NCBI RefSeq assembly: GCF_000247695.1
Contig: NW_004624734.1
Span: 16,047,542 to 16,111,541 of the forward strand
Length of the DNA stretch: 64,000 bases
DNA from: Heterocephalus glaber
Lineage: Eukaryota > Chordata > Mammalia > Rodentia > Bathyergidae
Direction of reading: 5' to 3'
Below are positions 23,400 to 35,894 of this stretch, piece by piece (positions within the stretch are counted from its first letter, which is position 1; each line of letters opens with the position of its first letter). The translations under genes and the position numbers were made by a program. A model generated the notes under the pieces. It saw only the letters and a program-made list of their open reading frames with translations. It was not told where the DNA came from and did not search any database.

Positions 23400-23645
23400 A
23401 CAGACTCAGATTCAGTATGGGGCTAGCACCATCAGCTCTCCTGATTCTCAGGGCTTCAGACTTGAACTGGACCAATACCATCAGCTCTGTGGAGTCTGTA
23501 GCCCTTGTCTACAGATTTTGGGCTTCTCAGCCTCCACAATCATGTGAGCCATCGCTTTATAAGAAATATTGTTATACACAGAGAGAGAAAATATATCTCT
23601 CTCTCTTCCTATTATTTCTTTTTCTCTGGAGAAACAAGCTATCAA
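23400..23645 (+). mobile_element. ERVL/MaLR-type LTR 3' part, plus strand
   Basis: Contains 'ttgggcttctcagcctccac', 'aatcatgtgagccatcgctt', a TATATCTCTCTCTCTTCC tract and 'tctttttctctggagaaaca'. These are the ordered marks of an old mammalian LTR 3' region. The upstream part has duplicated 'accatcagctct' motifs. The exact subfamily is uncertain. Confidence 0.6.
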
Positions 23646-23659
23646 ATTTTCTAGCAGTT

Positions 23660-25444
23660 AGATTGTGACACTAACATTTTTTAAATTTTTGAAAATTTTT
23701 TCAAATAGTTCCTTAGTTAGTCCCACAACACAATAACAAATTTAAGTCTTTTACTATTAAACAGCAATATTAGAAGTTTTGGAAGGACTCCTTATGTTAA
23801 ATGCAAACAGATGGCAGATTAAGTTCTGAATGTACTTTAATTAAGAATACACTTCTCAAAACTAATGTTACTATTAACATTTAATATTTTATTAATATTT
23901 CTTTAGTAATAGTTTATTTTTTAACAATTAGAATGGAAATAATTGCTTTTTAAATTTGCTGTCACTTTGCAAACATAAATGACACACCATCTGCTTTATA
24001 AAAGCTACATTGACTTATATCAACTCCCACATAATTTCATCTCTATTCAGATGACTTTTTCAGTTGTAAGTTAAATTTCACTTGATTATTCTTGTCTGTA
24101 TTTTATAAGGGTCATTTATGTTATTGCTAGGCTAATTGATGTTCACAACAATTATTAGTCAAAAAGTAAGCCGCACCCTGCAGTATAAATATTATGCTTA
24201 CCTCTAACTTTGGTACATTAATAAAGACTATACCTGTCAGTTAATGTTGGAAATAAAAATTAAAATTAAAGAAAGAAAATGTAAAGGATTTCTCATCTTT
24301 GTCACTAGACATATTTTCTAATTTTTAATTTTTTGGTAAATCAAAATAATGTAAAGTCACATTTACATATATCAATATTTGAACCCAAACACTGATGAAA
24401 TGTAAGGCAATGCTATTAAGTTGACACACATATTTAAAAAAGCAAGTACATATCTTCATACTATAAAACAATCTTTTTTAAAGTATAGAAAACATCTAAT
24501 ACATAGAATTGTTCTTACTATATTCTGCATAATGACAAACTCAAAGACCAATAAATAGCAAGAGAAAGCAGAAAATAGTAAGAATAAGTAATTGTTTCTA
24601 AAATAGTTTGAAGCATAAAGTGATACAATTTTCCAAATATACTAAATTTCTTTAAATTCCATCTGTTACATTTTCAATGATTTCTCATCCTGCACAGTCA
24701 TAGCATTAGGGTTATCCATAGTGCTCTGGACCTTCTCAAGATCCAGATGGAGTCAGTCCACACTGTCTCAGCTTCCAACTTGCACAGATTGACTCATGAT
24801 TAGAAGCCTTTTATGTAATCCCATATCTTTTGTGGTCTAAAAAACTCAAATTTTCACATCAAAATTCTTTCCATAAGAAAAGTGAGCAAAATTATGATGA
24901 GAAATAAGATACATACATTATTTCAAAATACCTTCTCACAAAACATTTATGAATTGTAAAGCAAAAAATAGGAAATTTTTAGTGAAGAATCCTGGCAGAC
25001 AACAACTCATTCAAGAATCAAAATTATTTATATGTTTAATGGGACAAATAGAAATCATCTACCTACATAAAGTTCACAAGACCAAGTTTCTGATACCTCT
25101 TGCCAAGAGATGCACAACCTGAATATTGTCTTAGCAAATATTTACCACTCCCAAAGTGGCAGACATGCTACAAAAAAATCTGGGCTGTACTCTTAAAGTT
25201 GTTAAGTTCTTATAAACAAGGACAGGCAGAAAATAGCTCCAAAGTAATGAAAATTGAGGATTTATGATAACTAAATGAAATATTTGAGTCCGGATTGGTT
25301 AAAATTTATAAAATTACACAAAACATTAAAAAATGATCTATGGTAGTATTCATTATAATTTTTTATGCACAAATAATTGTTATTTTCTTATGGGTCCAAA
25401 ATATTTCCATGTAATTTCCATTTATTTCAAAAATATTCAAGACA
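23660..25444. other. AT-rich unassigned DNA
   Basis: Very AT-rich, with no recognisable repeat, exon or RNA. The segment 24690-24800 is somewhat GC-richer. Confidence 0.4.
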
Positions 25445-25742
25445 ATTAGCTTAATGGAGGGATGATTTGTTTGCGCTCATAATTTCAGAGGTTTCATTCC
25501 ATGGTGACTTGGCCTTGAGGCTTTTGGACCTGTGGTGTGGCGATACCCAACTTGTGAGGGCCAAGAAGCAAAATGAGAAACACAAAGAGGTCCTGATGTC
25601 TTTCCAGAGAATGACTTCAGTAACCTTTCTCTAGCTAGTCCCCACCTCCTACAGGTTCATCTCCTGACAATAGAGCCATCAACTGAAAACCTAGCCTTCA
25701 ACACATGATCTGTAAGAAATATTTAAGACCCAAACCATAATA
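25445..25742 (-). mobile_element. MaLR-type LTR, minus strand
   Basis: Reversed MaLR order: 'ctcataatttcagaggtttc', 'attccatggtgacttggcct', 'aagcaaaatgagaaacacaa', 'ccccacctcctacaggttca', then 'atttaagacccaaaccataa', the LTR 5' end in reverse. The 3' end of the LTR is missing or decayed. Confidence 0.75.
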
Positions 25743-27102
25743 CCTTTGTTTTCTATTGTACTTTTAGTCAGGAAAGAACTGTTGACATGATTTGGCCAAT
25801 CTCTTTTGCCCTATTCTCATGTTTTTATTTTTAGAAGTTAAATATACATAAGCCTATATAGATAATTAGGGTGAGTTCATAAAAATGTTAAATGAAAAAA
25901 TTAAAATTTCACATATATGCCTTCTTTTATACTTTCTGTAACACATTTGACATTTGTAAACAAAATATTAAAACAATATGTCTCTGGCTTTATATTCCCC
26001 TTGCATCTTATACAGCATTCTCATAGAATCCAAGTTCACAAAAATGATACCTTCTGACAGATAGTTCTATTTCCTGATAATCTTACTACTAGACTGATTT
26101 TTTTTTGTTTTTTTAGACAATCATCAAGGTTTATCTAATGTTTTCTCTATACAATAGTACCTCAGTTCATGAACTTAATTCTTTCCATGATTCTGCTTGC
26201 AAATAGAATTGGATGAGAACTGAATCAAATTTCCTCATAAGGTCAAAATTGAACCTAACTATTGTAGTAGACAAAATATCGGGAATACAAACATTATTAC
26301 TTCAAGAAACTCATGTCAATTTAGGGAAGATTGGTCAACATTCCAAGAGTAAAACCTAGAGTTAAATAATGCAGCAGAACCAAAATATAGAGAATTATTT
26401 GAGACAATAATGAACATTGTGTTAATTTGGAGAATTAACACACTATTTGTTAGCATATTAATGTATGACTGTATTTAATAAAATAAAGTTGAGCAATATG
26501 TGAGCTTTTAGGTAGTTGAAGTTACAATATATAATGCTATAAATGCTAGTCTGTAGGTTGAGACTGAGTGTCAACACTGATTTGTTGGTCTACAATAACA
26601 TTTCAGCAGAATTTGATTTGGATTGAAACTGTCCTTCTTCAGTTTCCATAATCTTCTCCCTTCCCTTTTGCCTATCCAGGCAGCTCCCTTCATTTCCAGG
26701 TTGACACTTGATAACATTTAAATCTGTGAGGCCTGATGTAGTAAAAGAGGCAAGAACATGCATAACAATGAAAATAACTTTTTTAAAAGGCTAAAGGATA
26801 AGGGTTTTAAAACTTTTTGTAAAGTATTTCTCTGGTAAGAAGAGAGATCACATTTAGCTTCGAAGAAGTAATCACAACATTTCCAAAAGGAGCCAGAGTT
26901 TTTTTCCAGACCTTGCAATACACTGATGAAGGCAGGTATATGCACTGCTGAAAAGAATGATAGAGAAGACAGGAAACAACTCCACAAAGAACTAGAATTT
27001 CCTCTTTTTAGATTCTTTATGAGGCTAGTAATATTTCAATGGAAAATGTGCAGACATGAAAATGAGATCCCTTGTATTATTCTAAACCTGATGTTAAAAA
27101 TA
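25743..27102. other. Unassigned DNA
   Basis: Mostly AT-rich. Bases 26130-26290 have a palindromic, DNA-transposon-like look but no secure match. Other open frames show no domain. Confidence 0.3.
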
Positions 27103-27193
27103 AGGGCTCAGGATTTAGCTCATTGGTTCCAGCACCTGCCTTGAAAGCTCAAGGCCCTGAGTTCAATCCCTGGTACCAAAAAAAAAAAAAAAA
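27103..27193 (+). repeat. ID SINE, plus strand
   Basis: AGGGCTCAGGATTTAGCTCA, then 'ttggttccagcacctgcctt', 'aaggccctgagttcaatccc', TGGTACC and a run of 16 A. Main lineage subtype, slightly decayed B box. Confidence 0.9.
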
Positions 27194-28120
27194 TAGAGCC
27201 ATAGGATTGTTAAGACTCTTGACTAAGGGAAAGAGAAGAAAAAAAGAAAGGACAAGAGAAGAAGAGGAATCACAGATGCTATCACTACTGTGCCCACATG
27301 CAATAATATCTAAAATTCTTGGAAAACTAAAAACACTGGGTTCCCCTTTGGCAGAACTCTGAAAGTAGAGACTCAATGCTTTTCTCTGTGGTGAGTTTAA
27401 TAGGTCCCTGTGAAACGGAGAACTTTGTTCAGAACAGGTAGAGTATAGTTCAAAGACTAAAGGTGAGTCTAAGTAAAGCCTCAGTCTTTCATTTTGTTTT
27501 CCTTCTATTCCTTTGCAATTTATTTACTGAGATATTGCAATCTTTATTCTAGTGTAGAAAAAATTTGCAGTAATATTTGTTTTCTACTTATATACTGGAA
27601 ATGTTGCAATCCCATAGCTGAGGTTTTATAGAAAAATTTGCTTAGGGTTTTCTCCTACAAAAAACTCCACATACAGACTGATTTTTGTCAATCACAATCC
27701 TGATTTTTTTAAAACTCATTTATCTACTTTTACCATGAAAGAGTTCTATGTTATCAGTAACCAGGGTGTTTGAAGACAAAGAACAAACTGGACTCATCAC
27801 AATACATTTTTCTATCTCTGGCAGAAATCAGAGAAAAACAATTTGTTTAATTTACCCAACTCTTTTGATGACAAATATTAATTCTTCGTATACTTGAGAT
27901 TTTTAAGAATAGTTTTCCAGTTTATTCTGAAATGCTTCAGAGATCTCATATTTTACCAATAGTCTATCTCACTTTGTCTGAAAAAAGCAAGGCAAGTTTG
28001 TTTGGGAATGGCCTAAACTCTCCTTAATTCTGTAGACTCCAATTTCAGGTAGATGTTTATAAATATTGTATTTGTTTAATAACTTGGAAGTATGACCTTT
28101 TTTACTATATTGGTTCTTCC
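27194..28120. other. Unassigned DNA
   Basis: A purine-rich tract at 27225-27270 follows the ID tail. I see nothing else. Confidence 0.4.
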
Positions 28121-28155
28121 TTGTATATCTAAATTGTACCAATAAAATTTAAAAT
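28121..28155 (+). mobile_element. Possible very short L1 3' terminus
   Basis: TTGTATATCTAAATTGTACC followed by AATAAAATTTAAAA closely parallels the terminus of the L1 at 57940-57985. Only about 35 bases remain, so chance similarity cannot be excluded. Confidence 0.4.
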
Positions 28156-28229
28156 ACTGTATTTGTTGATAAACTGAATGTTGGGAATTTGGTTATCAAG
28201 GAATTGTGTGTAGGTCGTTATCTAAAAGG

Positions 28230-28607
28230 ATGCTTGCTACACTTGGGACTGGAATGTCCCCCAAAGATCCGTGTGTTAAGAGCTTCGATCTCAACCTATG
28301 GAGCTACTGGGAAGCAGTAGAACACTTAAGAGATGGAATTTGGTGAGCGGAAGTGACCTCATTCCAGGTGTGCCCTCAAAGTGCACCATAGAACCCTGGT
28401 CTCTGCCTCTTTCTCCCTGTCACTTTCTGGACAGGAGTTAAAAAGTTTTGTTGTACCACAAATCCCCAGGATAACATCAGGCCACAGGCCCAAAGAAAAA
28501 GGACCAAACTATCATAAGCTGAAACCTCCACGGTTTGAGTCACAATAAACCTTCTGTCAATTATTTCAGGTATTTGTGAGAGTAATGGAGAGATGACTAA
28601 CAATGCT
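28230..28607 (+). mobile_element. MaLR-type solo LTR with perfect 5-base TSD
   Basis: The LTR at 28235-28602 (368 bases) opens TGCTACACTTGGGACTGGAA and ends GAGAGATGACTAACA. It carries 'ataagctgaaacctccacgg' and an AATAAA signal at about 28544. The flanking ATGCT at 28230-28234 and 28603-28607 is an exact target duplication. No internal region remains, so this is a recombination-derived solo LTR. Confidence 0.92.
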
Positions 28608-28677
28608 TCTCAAATGTTCTGAACAGTTGTAAATCAATATCTTATGTTAACATTCTAACAGACCTTTTTTCTTTTCC

Positions 28678-28742
28678 TTTTTTTTTTTTTTTTTTGGTAC
28701 CAGGGATCCAATTTGGGACCTTGCGCTTGTGAGGCAGGTGGC
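28678..28742 (-). repeat. 5'-truncated ID SINE, minus strand
   Basis: A poly(T) run precedes GGTACCAGGGATCCAATTTG and GACCTTGCGCTTGTGAGGCA. The homology stops at GGTGGCAG, so the A-box half of the tRNA-like body is absent. This is ordinary 5' truncation of a tailed SINE. Confidence 0.85.
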
Positions 28743-28830
28743 AGAAGACACAACATTTTTAATGATTAATTTTATATACAAAATGGTAATCATTGATAGA
28801 TCAGATGAGAAGAATAAATACTGATGTGTT

Positions 28831-28902
28831 TCAAAATATGAACTAAAAGGGCCCGGGATTTATCTCAGTAGTTCCGGTGCCCACCTCAAAATATGAACTA
28901 AA
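28831..28902 (+). repeat. Tailless ID 5' half flanked by a 17-base TSD
   Basis: The insert at 28848-28885 is 38 bases, AGGGCCCGGGATTTATCTCA and onward. It is the 5' half of an ID (A box included) and stops near where the tRNA anticodon loop would be. There is no B box and no A tail. TCAAAATATGAACTAAA occurs at 28831-28847 and again at 28886-28902, an exact 17-base target duplication. This fits the known class of tailless, 3'-truncated retropseudogenes. Confidence 0.85.
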
Positions 28903-31787
28903 TTTGAGTACATCACCTTAAATTACTTTTCAATGAAACCACTAGCCACCTTTCTCATTGCCATCCACATAAAAACAGATGTAAAAAAACACACATACCT
29001 ACACATCAGAAATATTCACCTACATATCAGTTGAGGCCTACTAGCACTTGTATTAACACACAACGCAAAAAAATTTGGTTAAGTATGCAAAATACAGGGC
29101 TTTTGGGAATTCTCAGCTGGTTTTAGAAATAAAACAGAAACTAAAATATAAAGATTAATTTAATATAAAAAACACAAGTTTTTTTAAACTTCAGTAAAAA
29201 ATTATATGGAAAGATGAACTAATGCCAATGAGTTTAAAGCATTTGTTAAATGTTATCTCAGCCAAATATATTTCACAGGGGATAACAGAAACAAGACAAA
29301 GATTTACCTTCTCATTCTTATATCTTCTTCATTCTAAGAGATCAGACAAAATGTTACGGAAGCATTAGAGGAAGGCATAATCTCTGTGGTTTGTTCCCTC
29401 CTACAACAATGAAGAAGTAAACATTCTGTAGCGTTCCTTACTTGGCGTGATATTATTATATTGGGTCTTGCATCAGACACAGCACTGATAGGGAGACTGC
29501 CTTTTAGGCATTGTTTAAAGACCAACTTCAAAATCTTATGAATACATCTGTTCATGTGTACATGTTACAAGTAAATATTCTGATTCAACAGAGGAAAAGA
29601 ACACCCATTCTCTTGCCCCCACGACTCTAACACAAATGAATAAATATTGACCTTTGTCCAAGTTTTCCACCACAGTGCTCCTACAGTCTCTGACTTATCC
29701 ATTGTAGGAAATATTGCACCTCCTGCCATTTAAAACTTTATTTTTTAACCCTTAGCCAAACGGAAATTGTAAATCAAATTTCAAAGAATAGCTAATTGTT
29801 TGGATTTTGCTCAAAATCTCAATTTTGGATTTCTTTTCAATACTAAATATGTTTCTTCAACCATGGGGGATGTTACCAGAACTTATTCTTGTTGAACTGG
29901 TATACATCATTTGGCCAATCTATGCCAAAAAAAAAAAAAAGAAAAAAAGAATTCAGTTTGAGGTCACTAATTAGATGTGGTTATTAATTACCCTAGATAC
30001 CGGATGGTTTATTTTTGCATGTGCTATAGTTACTTATTTGAGTACTCCAAGAGTGTAATGAAATTTTGACTGACATCATCTGCACAAATAATTACAATTA
30101 TAACTTGATAGCTAATTTAAATATATTTATGTGGTTGAGTAACACAAATGTTACAAAACTGAATTTCTAGCTTATGGTTGTATGATAAACCAAGTCAGAA
30201 ATGATTTATCCTGATGAATCTTTCTCATTTTCTTCTCTCTTTCCTTCTTTGTTTTCTTCCTTCTTACTCTACACATTTCTAGTGTAATTCAAAGTCTGGG
30301 GGATTTAATATTTTAGAATCTAGTGTATTAAAATGAATGATCTGGGTCCTAATTTATCCTTGTTTTGTCACTTTTTCTCTTTTTATTTTGAAATGAATAG
30401 AACAAGCTCATTGTAGTGTTTAAACAAAACAGAAATAGTGTTTCCTAATGAAAATCATGTGATTTTTCAAGTCAGTTAATATTTATTAGGGATCAAAATT
30501 GGACTGAACTATAATAAATACAGAAGGATAATAGGATGGTCCTTGCTTTTTTGAATGTCAACCATGTAGTGCAATGAAAGTTTTTCTTTTTGCACTAATA
30601 ATTACTGTGTTACCTAAGAAAGCTCATTGGAAAATGGTGAATTAAGTTAAATTTCAGAAATGACAAATGACTTTCAATGACACTCCTCTTTAGAAAGTAA
30701 AAATAATTCTGAAATTCTGGGAACCTGATCTCTTCCCTGCAGCCCCACCCTCTTGATTTCCATCCAACCACCCCTTCTCTCTCTTTAGCCACATAGATAC
30801 TGAGAATGGGAGCAGACAGCACCTGAAGATGGAGAGCAGAAGCCTGGTAGTGTTCAGGCCAGGGATTAGTACAGGATTTTTCACTTCTTGGTAGAGTTGA
30901 ATGATTACGGTAGCAAATTGAGAAGTAAAGATAATAAGAGAATGAATGCCAGAGAGAGCTTGAATTCCTGAGATTCAGGAAAAAGATGACTACCCCATGG
31001 TAGAAAGAATCATTGATCTTTCTGCTACCAGGAGCTGTTGAAATGATGTTGAGCACTTTACTTCAAATATGTAAGCCCTTCCTAGTGCCTCAACAAGAGA
31101 CTGGAGCTCAAGCTGCCTGCTTGTCTCAGTTTTGCCTCTCTATCTCTGAAAATGGAGCAAAACTATGGCTGAACCTCAGGCATGTAACAAAGGGACACAT
31201 AAGTGACACTGAGGAAGTGCAATAGCCAGAGAAATGCAAAGGATGTAGAACTCTAGAAATAATTTTCTAACTGGAAAAAAATAAGCAGTTTAATAAACTG
31301 CTGGAGAAGAAAAATGGCAATAATAATACCCAAAAGAAAATAAAAATTTAGAGTCATTCAATTAATGCTGCAAAAAATCTTTTTGGAGCCAATTTTTAAA
31401 CTACAAAGTTAAGTTGATAAGTAAAATGTGATATGGTCACTTGGAATATATATTAATATCATGGAAAACAATATATAAATAAAAGATTCAAATAAACCAA
31501 AAGTTAAATGGAAACAAAGATCATAAAGTAACCCCCCCAACCAAGACTAAGAAGGTAAATGGAGGAAACCTACAGAGAATTTAAACATAACCATAAACAG
31601 AAAAATATAGATGAGGTTAAAGTTATAACTAAACAAGTGTGAAAAGAATTCTGAACTAGAAAAAAAACAAAATAAAGATTAGAAGCTTTTTCTATGTTTC
31701 AGCAAAGTTAATAAAAAAACCCAGCTGTGTGCAGATGTGTTTAAATTTTCTAAATTTGAACAATTTAAAGAAGAATATGACAATTTA
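28903..31787. other. Unassigned DNA with one probable L2 scrap
   Basis: A 14-base A run near 29927-29940 and AT-rich sequence dominate. Bases 30465-30560 ('ttaatatttattagggatca') resemble a reversed L2 end. A 148-codon minus-strand frame at 30610-31056 has no domain and is probably fortuitous. The block 30700-31225 is GC-richer but I cannot assign it. Confidence 0.35.
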
Positions 31788-31925
31788 AGCAGGGTATGGT
31801 GGGCCATGCCAGTAGTCTCAGCTACTTTGTGGCTGAGGAAGAGGATATCTTGAGGTCTGGAGTTTGAGGCCTACCTAATACAACAATTTAAAATCTTCTA
31901 GACAAAGCCCAAACAAACAAAAACA
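31788..31925 (+). repeat. Diverged B1-like SINE, plus strand
   Basis: 'agcagggtatggtgggccat', 'agtctcagctactttgtggc', 'tgaggaagaggatatcttga' and 'gtttgaggcctacctaata', then a CAAACAAACAAAAACAAAA tail. The second half is collapsed. Confidence 0.75.
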
Positions 31926-33260
31926 AAAACAAATACTACTTAAAAATCTCATTAGACCAAAATATTCTCGTATCAGGATGAAAGAATATAATACAACATC
32001 TTCAAGGATTCATACAGCAAATAACACATACATTCTACACACTGTGAAAAAATAGAAATAGATTCTAATACAAAATTCATAGGAACAAAGATCTCAATAT
32101 GAGAGAAGGTGAAGAGGAGAGATACTGTAAAGGGAAGCCTAACAGAGAAACAGAAAACAAACACGCGTGAACCAGATGGAACTGCCACTTTTTAACAGTT
32201 CAGATATCAGCAAAATAACAAGACTCCAATCATCCCAACAAATGCAGGCTGACTGGTGAATAGGGAAGATGAAAGCCGTAAAAATGTCTTAAAGTTTTTA
32301 TTTGATTAAAATGGGAGAAATAGCAGGAGGACAAAGACACATCCTGATTGGAAATTATAGTAAACCTTTACCTGTTTTTATATCAAATGGAAATATGCTA
32401 AATTTTACCATAAAGGATGGCTAGATTGTATTACAAATACAGCCCATGTGCTTTACCAGATATATACTTGAAAGTGCATAGAACCGAAATTCTGGCCCTT
32501 TTTTCATTGGCCTCACTTCTTTATGATACGTAGACCTCCATTATTTTGTTCCCAACAGAACACCGTAGTCCTTATCGTCCTTATCCACACTTCAGTCCGT
32601 TTCTATACTACCATATGGATGATGGATTGGGGAAGATCAGAGATGGAGAGAGGCTCAAGCTAGAGAGGAGCTGGTGTGTTATAGCAATTAAAGGGTTTTA
32701 AAGCTTAGCATGTAAAGCTTTGTATTTTTGTTTTGTTCTTTGTGTTTGTTTTTTACTGTATCAAAATGGCTTAGCAGAGACGTTCTACATCAAAAGGGGC
32801 ACTGAAGAAGTTGCTTCATAATGTCATATACCCAATAATTTCATTTATTAGTTTATTCAAATTTATACTCAAGGACTAAACAAGAATATTCTTTGGTATG
32901 AATGGTTTTACTAATCAGCTTACCCATAAACAGACTTCTATTGGATACATCAAAAAAAGTTTAGAGACAGAAACAAATGAGAACTTAAAACACGGCTCAA
33001 GATCACCTTAACAGGGCAGAAGTAAAGGCACTGGAATTTAAGGATGTTTAGGAAGAAGCAGAGATGGCAAAAATGAAGCAGAGACATGATCTCATTTTTA
33101 GAACCTACATTTGGAACCTTGTCTGTTCTAAAGGGCTTTGGTCAGGTACTAATTATGGGGACAAGGGCTTTTCTTGACGATATTCAACACTGTCACTCTC
33201 TTTCTTTATCCCAAGACTCAGTACCTTTCTGTTATAAACGTTTTTTGTGCAAAAGAACCG
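31926..33260. other. Unassigned DNA
   Basis: No feature is recognised. The sequence near 32490-32640 is less AT-rich. Confidence 0.35.
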
Positions 33261-33664
33261 CGTTAGTTTTCTAGGGCTGCCTTAACAAATTACTACTAAC
33301 GGGTGGCTTAAAACAATAGGGATTTATGCTCTGCCAGTACTGCAGGTCAGAAATCCTAAATCAGGGTGTCAGCTTTGGGGAGAATCTAGTTCTGTACTTT
33401 CTCTTTCCTTTGGTATGGCCAGTAAAACTTGGTTTTGCTTGGGTTGTAGATGTGTACTCTGATTGGCTCCTCCCATTTTCCCCTGTGAGTCTCTGTTTCT
33501 CTTCCTTCCTTCTTAAAACACTCATCATAAGGAACTGAGGACTCAGGGCCCACAGTATTACAGCATGGCGTCAAATTAACTAATTGCATCTATATTGAAC
33601 GTATTTCCCCAAAAGTCACATTCCAAGGCTCCAGGAAGGATGTGAACTTAGGGACTATTATCCA
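33261..33664 (-). mobile_element. MLT1-type LTR, minus strand
   Basis: Reversed MLT1 order: 'gttagttttctagggctgcc', 'ttaacaaattactactaacg', 'ggtggcttaaaacaataggg', 'aaatcctaaatcagggtgtc' and 'caaaagtcacattccaaggc'. This is an old mammal-wide MaLR LTR. Confidence 0.85.
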
Positions 33665-34949
33665 GTCAGTATGTGACCTAATTTAGTTCAACAGGTATTT
33701 GTTAAATCACAGGCATTTGCTTCCTAATACTAACATCTGACTGTATAGAATAGGCTATTTTCCTCTACCTGTTAAAATGCTTTGGAATATCAACACCAAA
33801 GGGGTTATTTTAAGATAGAAAAGGGCAGAAGGGCTATGTTAGGTCCTTGCAGTTACACTACTGATGTTCAAATCCTTTCCATCTAATTGTTCATTATTAA
33901 GAGGATGCATAGTTCCTCAGAACACCCTCTTAATCAAATATCATAGAGAACAACCACATCAGAGAATTCACAACGGGCCAAAGAATAATTGTGTGACCCC
34001 TTGGTTACCAAATCTGCAAGCCGACTTGCAAATTGGCAAGTAGAGTTTAAGTGTCAAAACTGGATAGTAGGCTCACAGTACATTAATTCAGATCACAGAG
34101 GGCTGTGCCGTTATCCACTGTGACTTACAACGCTGCTCAGTAGCAAGAAAAGAATGTAAGTATGACCTTTATATCTTGCACAAAAGTGTCAGTTGAGAAA
34201 CAAAGTGTCTGTTTTCGGGGCATGATCACAATAGGTCTGCTGTTCAAAGATGGGCATAGAGATCATTAAACTCACAGAGGACTAGTGATAGATTAAAGTC
34301 CACCTTTGCTTCTTAAAAACAGAATCTAACTGCAACAATACAAATTCTTGGCTTGCAGCGCCCAGCTGTCAATTTCTAATCAGCACTTTCCCAACACTAA
34401 GAGAAAAAATAAAAATAATTTTAAAAACATGACACAATGCTCACCATTTCTAAAGTGGCTCACACAGTTTAAAACTAAATTAAGAAAAATGTAAAAGGAA
34501 AAATAAGAGCGAAGGAAATAGAGGAGGAACAGGGTAGGAGGCTGGGACAATTGGAGTTAGTTTTGGCAGGAAGATTGCTCCAGAACTCTAGTGACAGTGA
34601 CTGTTAACCAATGCTTTGACATCCTTGTTGAAATAAATGTTTGTTGGGTGTATCTGAAGTTGGAACTGAAAAGTATTCCAGTTGGCTGGGTGTTTAACAA
34701 GCCTCTCTTGGGGAGTTCGACAGCTGTCAGGTGAATCAGAACAAGGGCTCCACTTAGATTAAACAAGAGAAAAATCATATCTAATGAATAGCTAACACTG
34801 AGTGTTCATGAAGCTCTCCAAGGCAAGTCAAATCTTGTATAGGTTAAAGGCTGATAGGATTTTTTGATGATCTGTGAAAACTATTCACAGAGGAAAAATT
34901 ACATTTAAGTTTGTTGAAGACATATTTTGTCACAAATACACTACAAATC
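33665..34949. other. Unassigned DNA
   Basis: No exon or secure repeat is recognised. The section 34000-34330 is less AT-rich and could be a decayed element or a conserved noncoding stretch. Confidence 0.35.
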
Positions 34950-35100
34950 ACCTTATACTGTTGTTTAATTCTCACAGATAACTTAGATTGATATGTTTGT
35001 CCATTTTATAGACAAGAAGACACACTTTTGAAATAGAATAATTTGCCAACAGTCCAGTTATGAGTATGCTACAGAGTTGAAATTAGTAACTGTTGGACTT
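34950..35100 (-). repeat. MIR SINE relic, minus strand
   Basis: 'gtttaattctcacagataac', 'gtccattttatagacaagaa', 'aatttgccaacagtccagtt' and 'acagagttgaaattag' follow MIR order in reverse. A second, shorter piece at 35200-35285 ('gcagttaagtgactccacaa') looks like another MIR. Confidence 0.65.
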
Positions 35101-35289
35101 CAAAATTTTTTCATTTCATCTATTTAGTGCCTCATCAGAAAATGATGCAACTATTTTAAAAAAGAATGCAATCCTGCCTCTCTCTCTCTCTTTCTACATG
35201 TAAGGATATTTAAAACTAGGCAGTTAAGTGACTCCACAAAAGTTACATAGCACACAAAATTTTGTACTGGTATCTGACCTTATCAGAGA

Positions 35290-35890
35290 AACCATTAGTA
35301 TAGGGCCAAGTGCTTTAAATGTTTGCATGCAGAATCAGAACTGAATCATTATGGAGGTAGCTGGTCCCTGAAACACGGAGTTAATAACAAAATGCAGTCC
35401 ATAATTTCAAGTTGTACTCATGTGGACCAATCATCCTTTCCCAGCTGTTACATGGTAGTATGGTAGATGATGATTGTCTTTTTCCACATTATACCCCATT
35501 AGCTTTCAAAGTATCATTTATTATTTTAGACCTCACATGCAGACTTGCTTTAAATACAATCTTTTTTTCTTTGCTATTGGTCAATTCACACGTATCTAAA
35601 AGAAGTTGATTTTTTCCTCATTGTCATCTCTTGCCTCTCACTCCTGACCCTTATTCCTCTTTGCACATATGTCCTTCACACTGCTGTAGGATATATAATG
35701 GTTCATATGTAGGTAGTTTAAATCTACCCCAAGCTTTGGTATGATTTATCTCTCTCAAGATATAAGAAATTTTAAACATGCAGCAAAGTTGTAGGAACTT
35801 ACAATGCGTATCCATATATCCATAACCTACATTCAATCACTAATATTTACTGTTTCTTCATTTGTTCCTCTCTCTATACATTCCTTAATT
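35290..35890. other. Unassigned DNA
   Basis: No feature is recognised. Confidence 0.35.
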
Positions 35891-35894
35891 TATA

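Noticed and set aside
26130..26290. Possible DNA-transposon fragment ('acctcagttcatgaacttaa')
   Set aside because: It has the look of a short inverted-repeat element, but I could not match enough landmarks to name or bound it.
30610..31056. 148-codon minus-strand open frame
   Set aside because: It is the longest frame in the window but has no domain, a low-complexity start and no splice or promoter support. A frame of this length is expected by chance in 64 kb.
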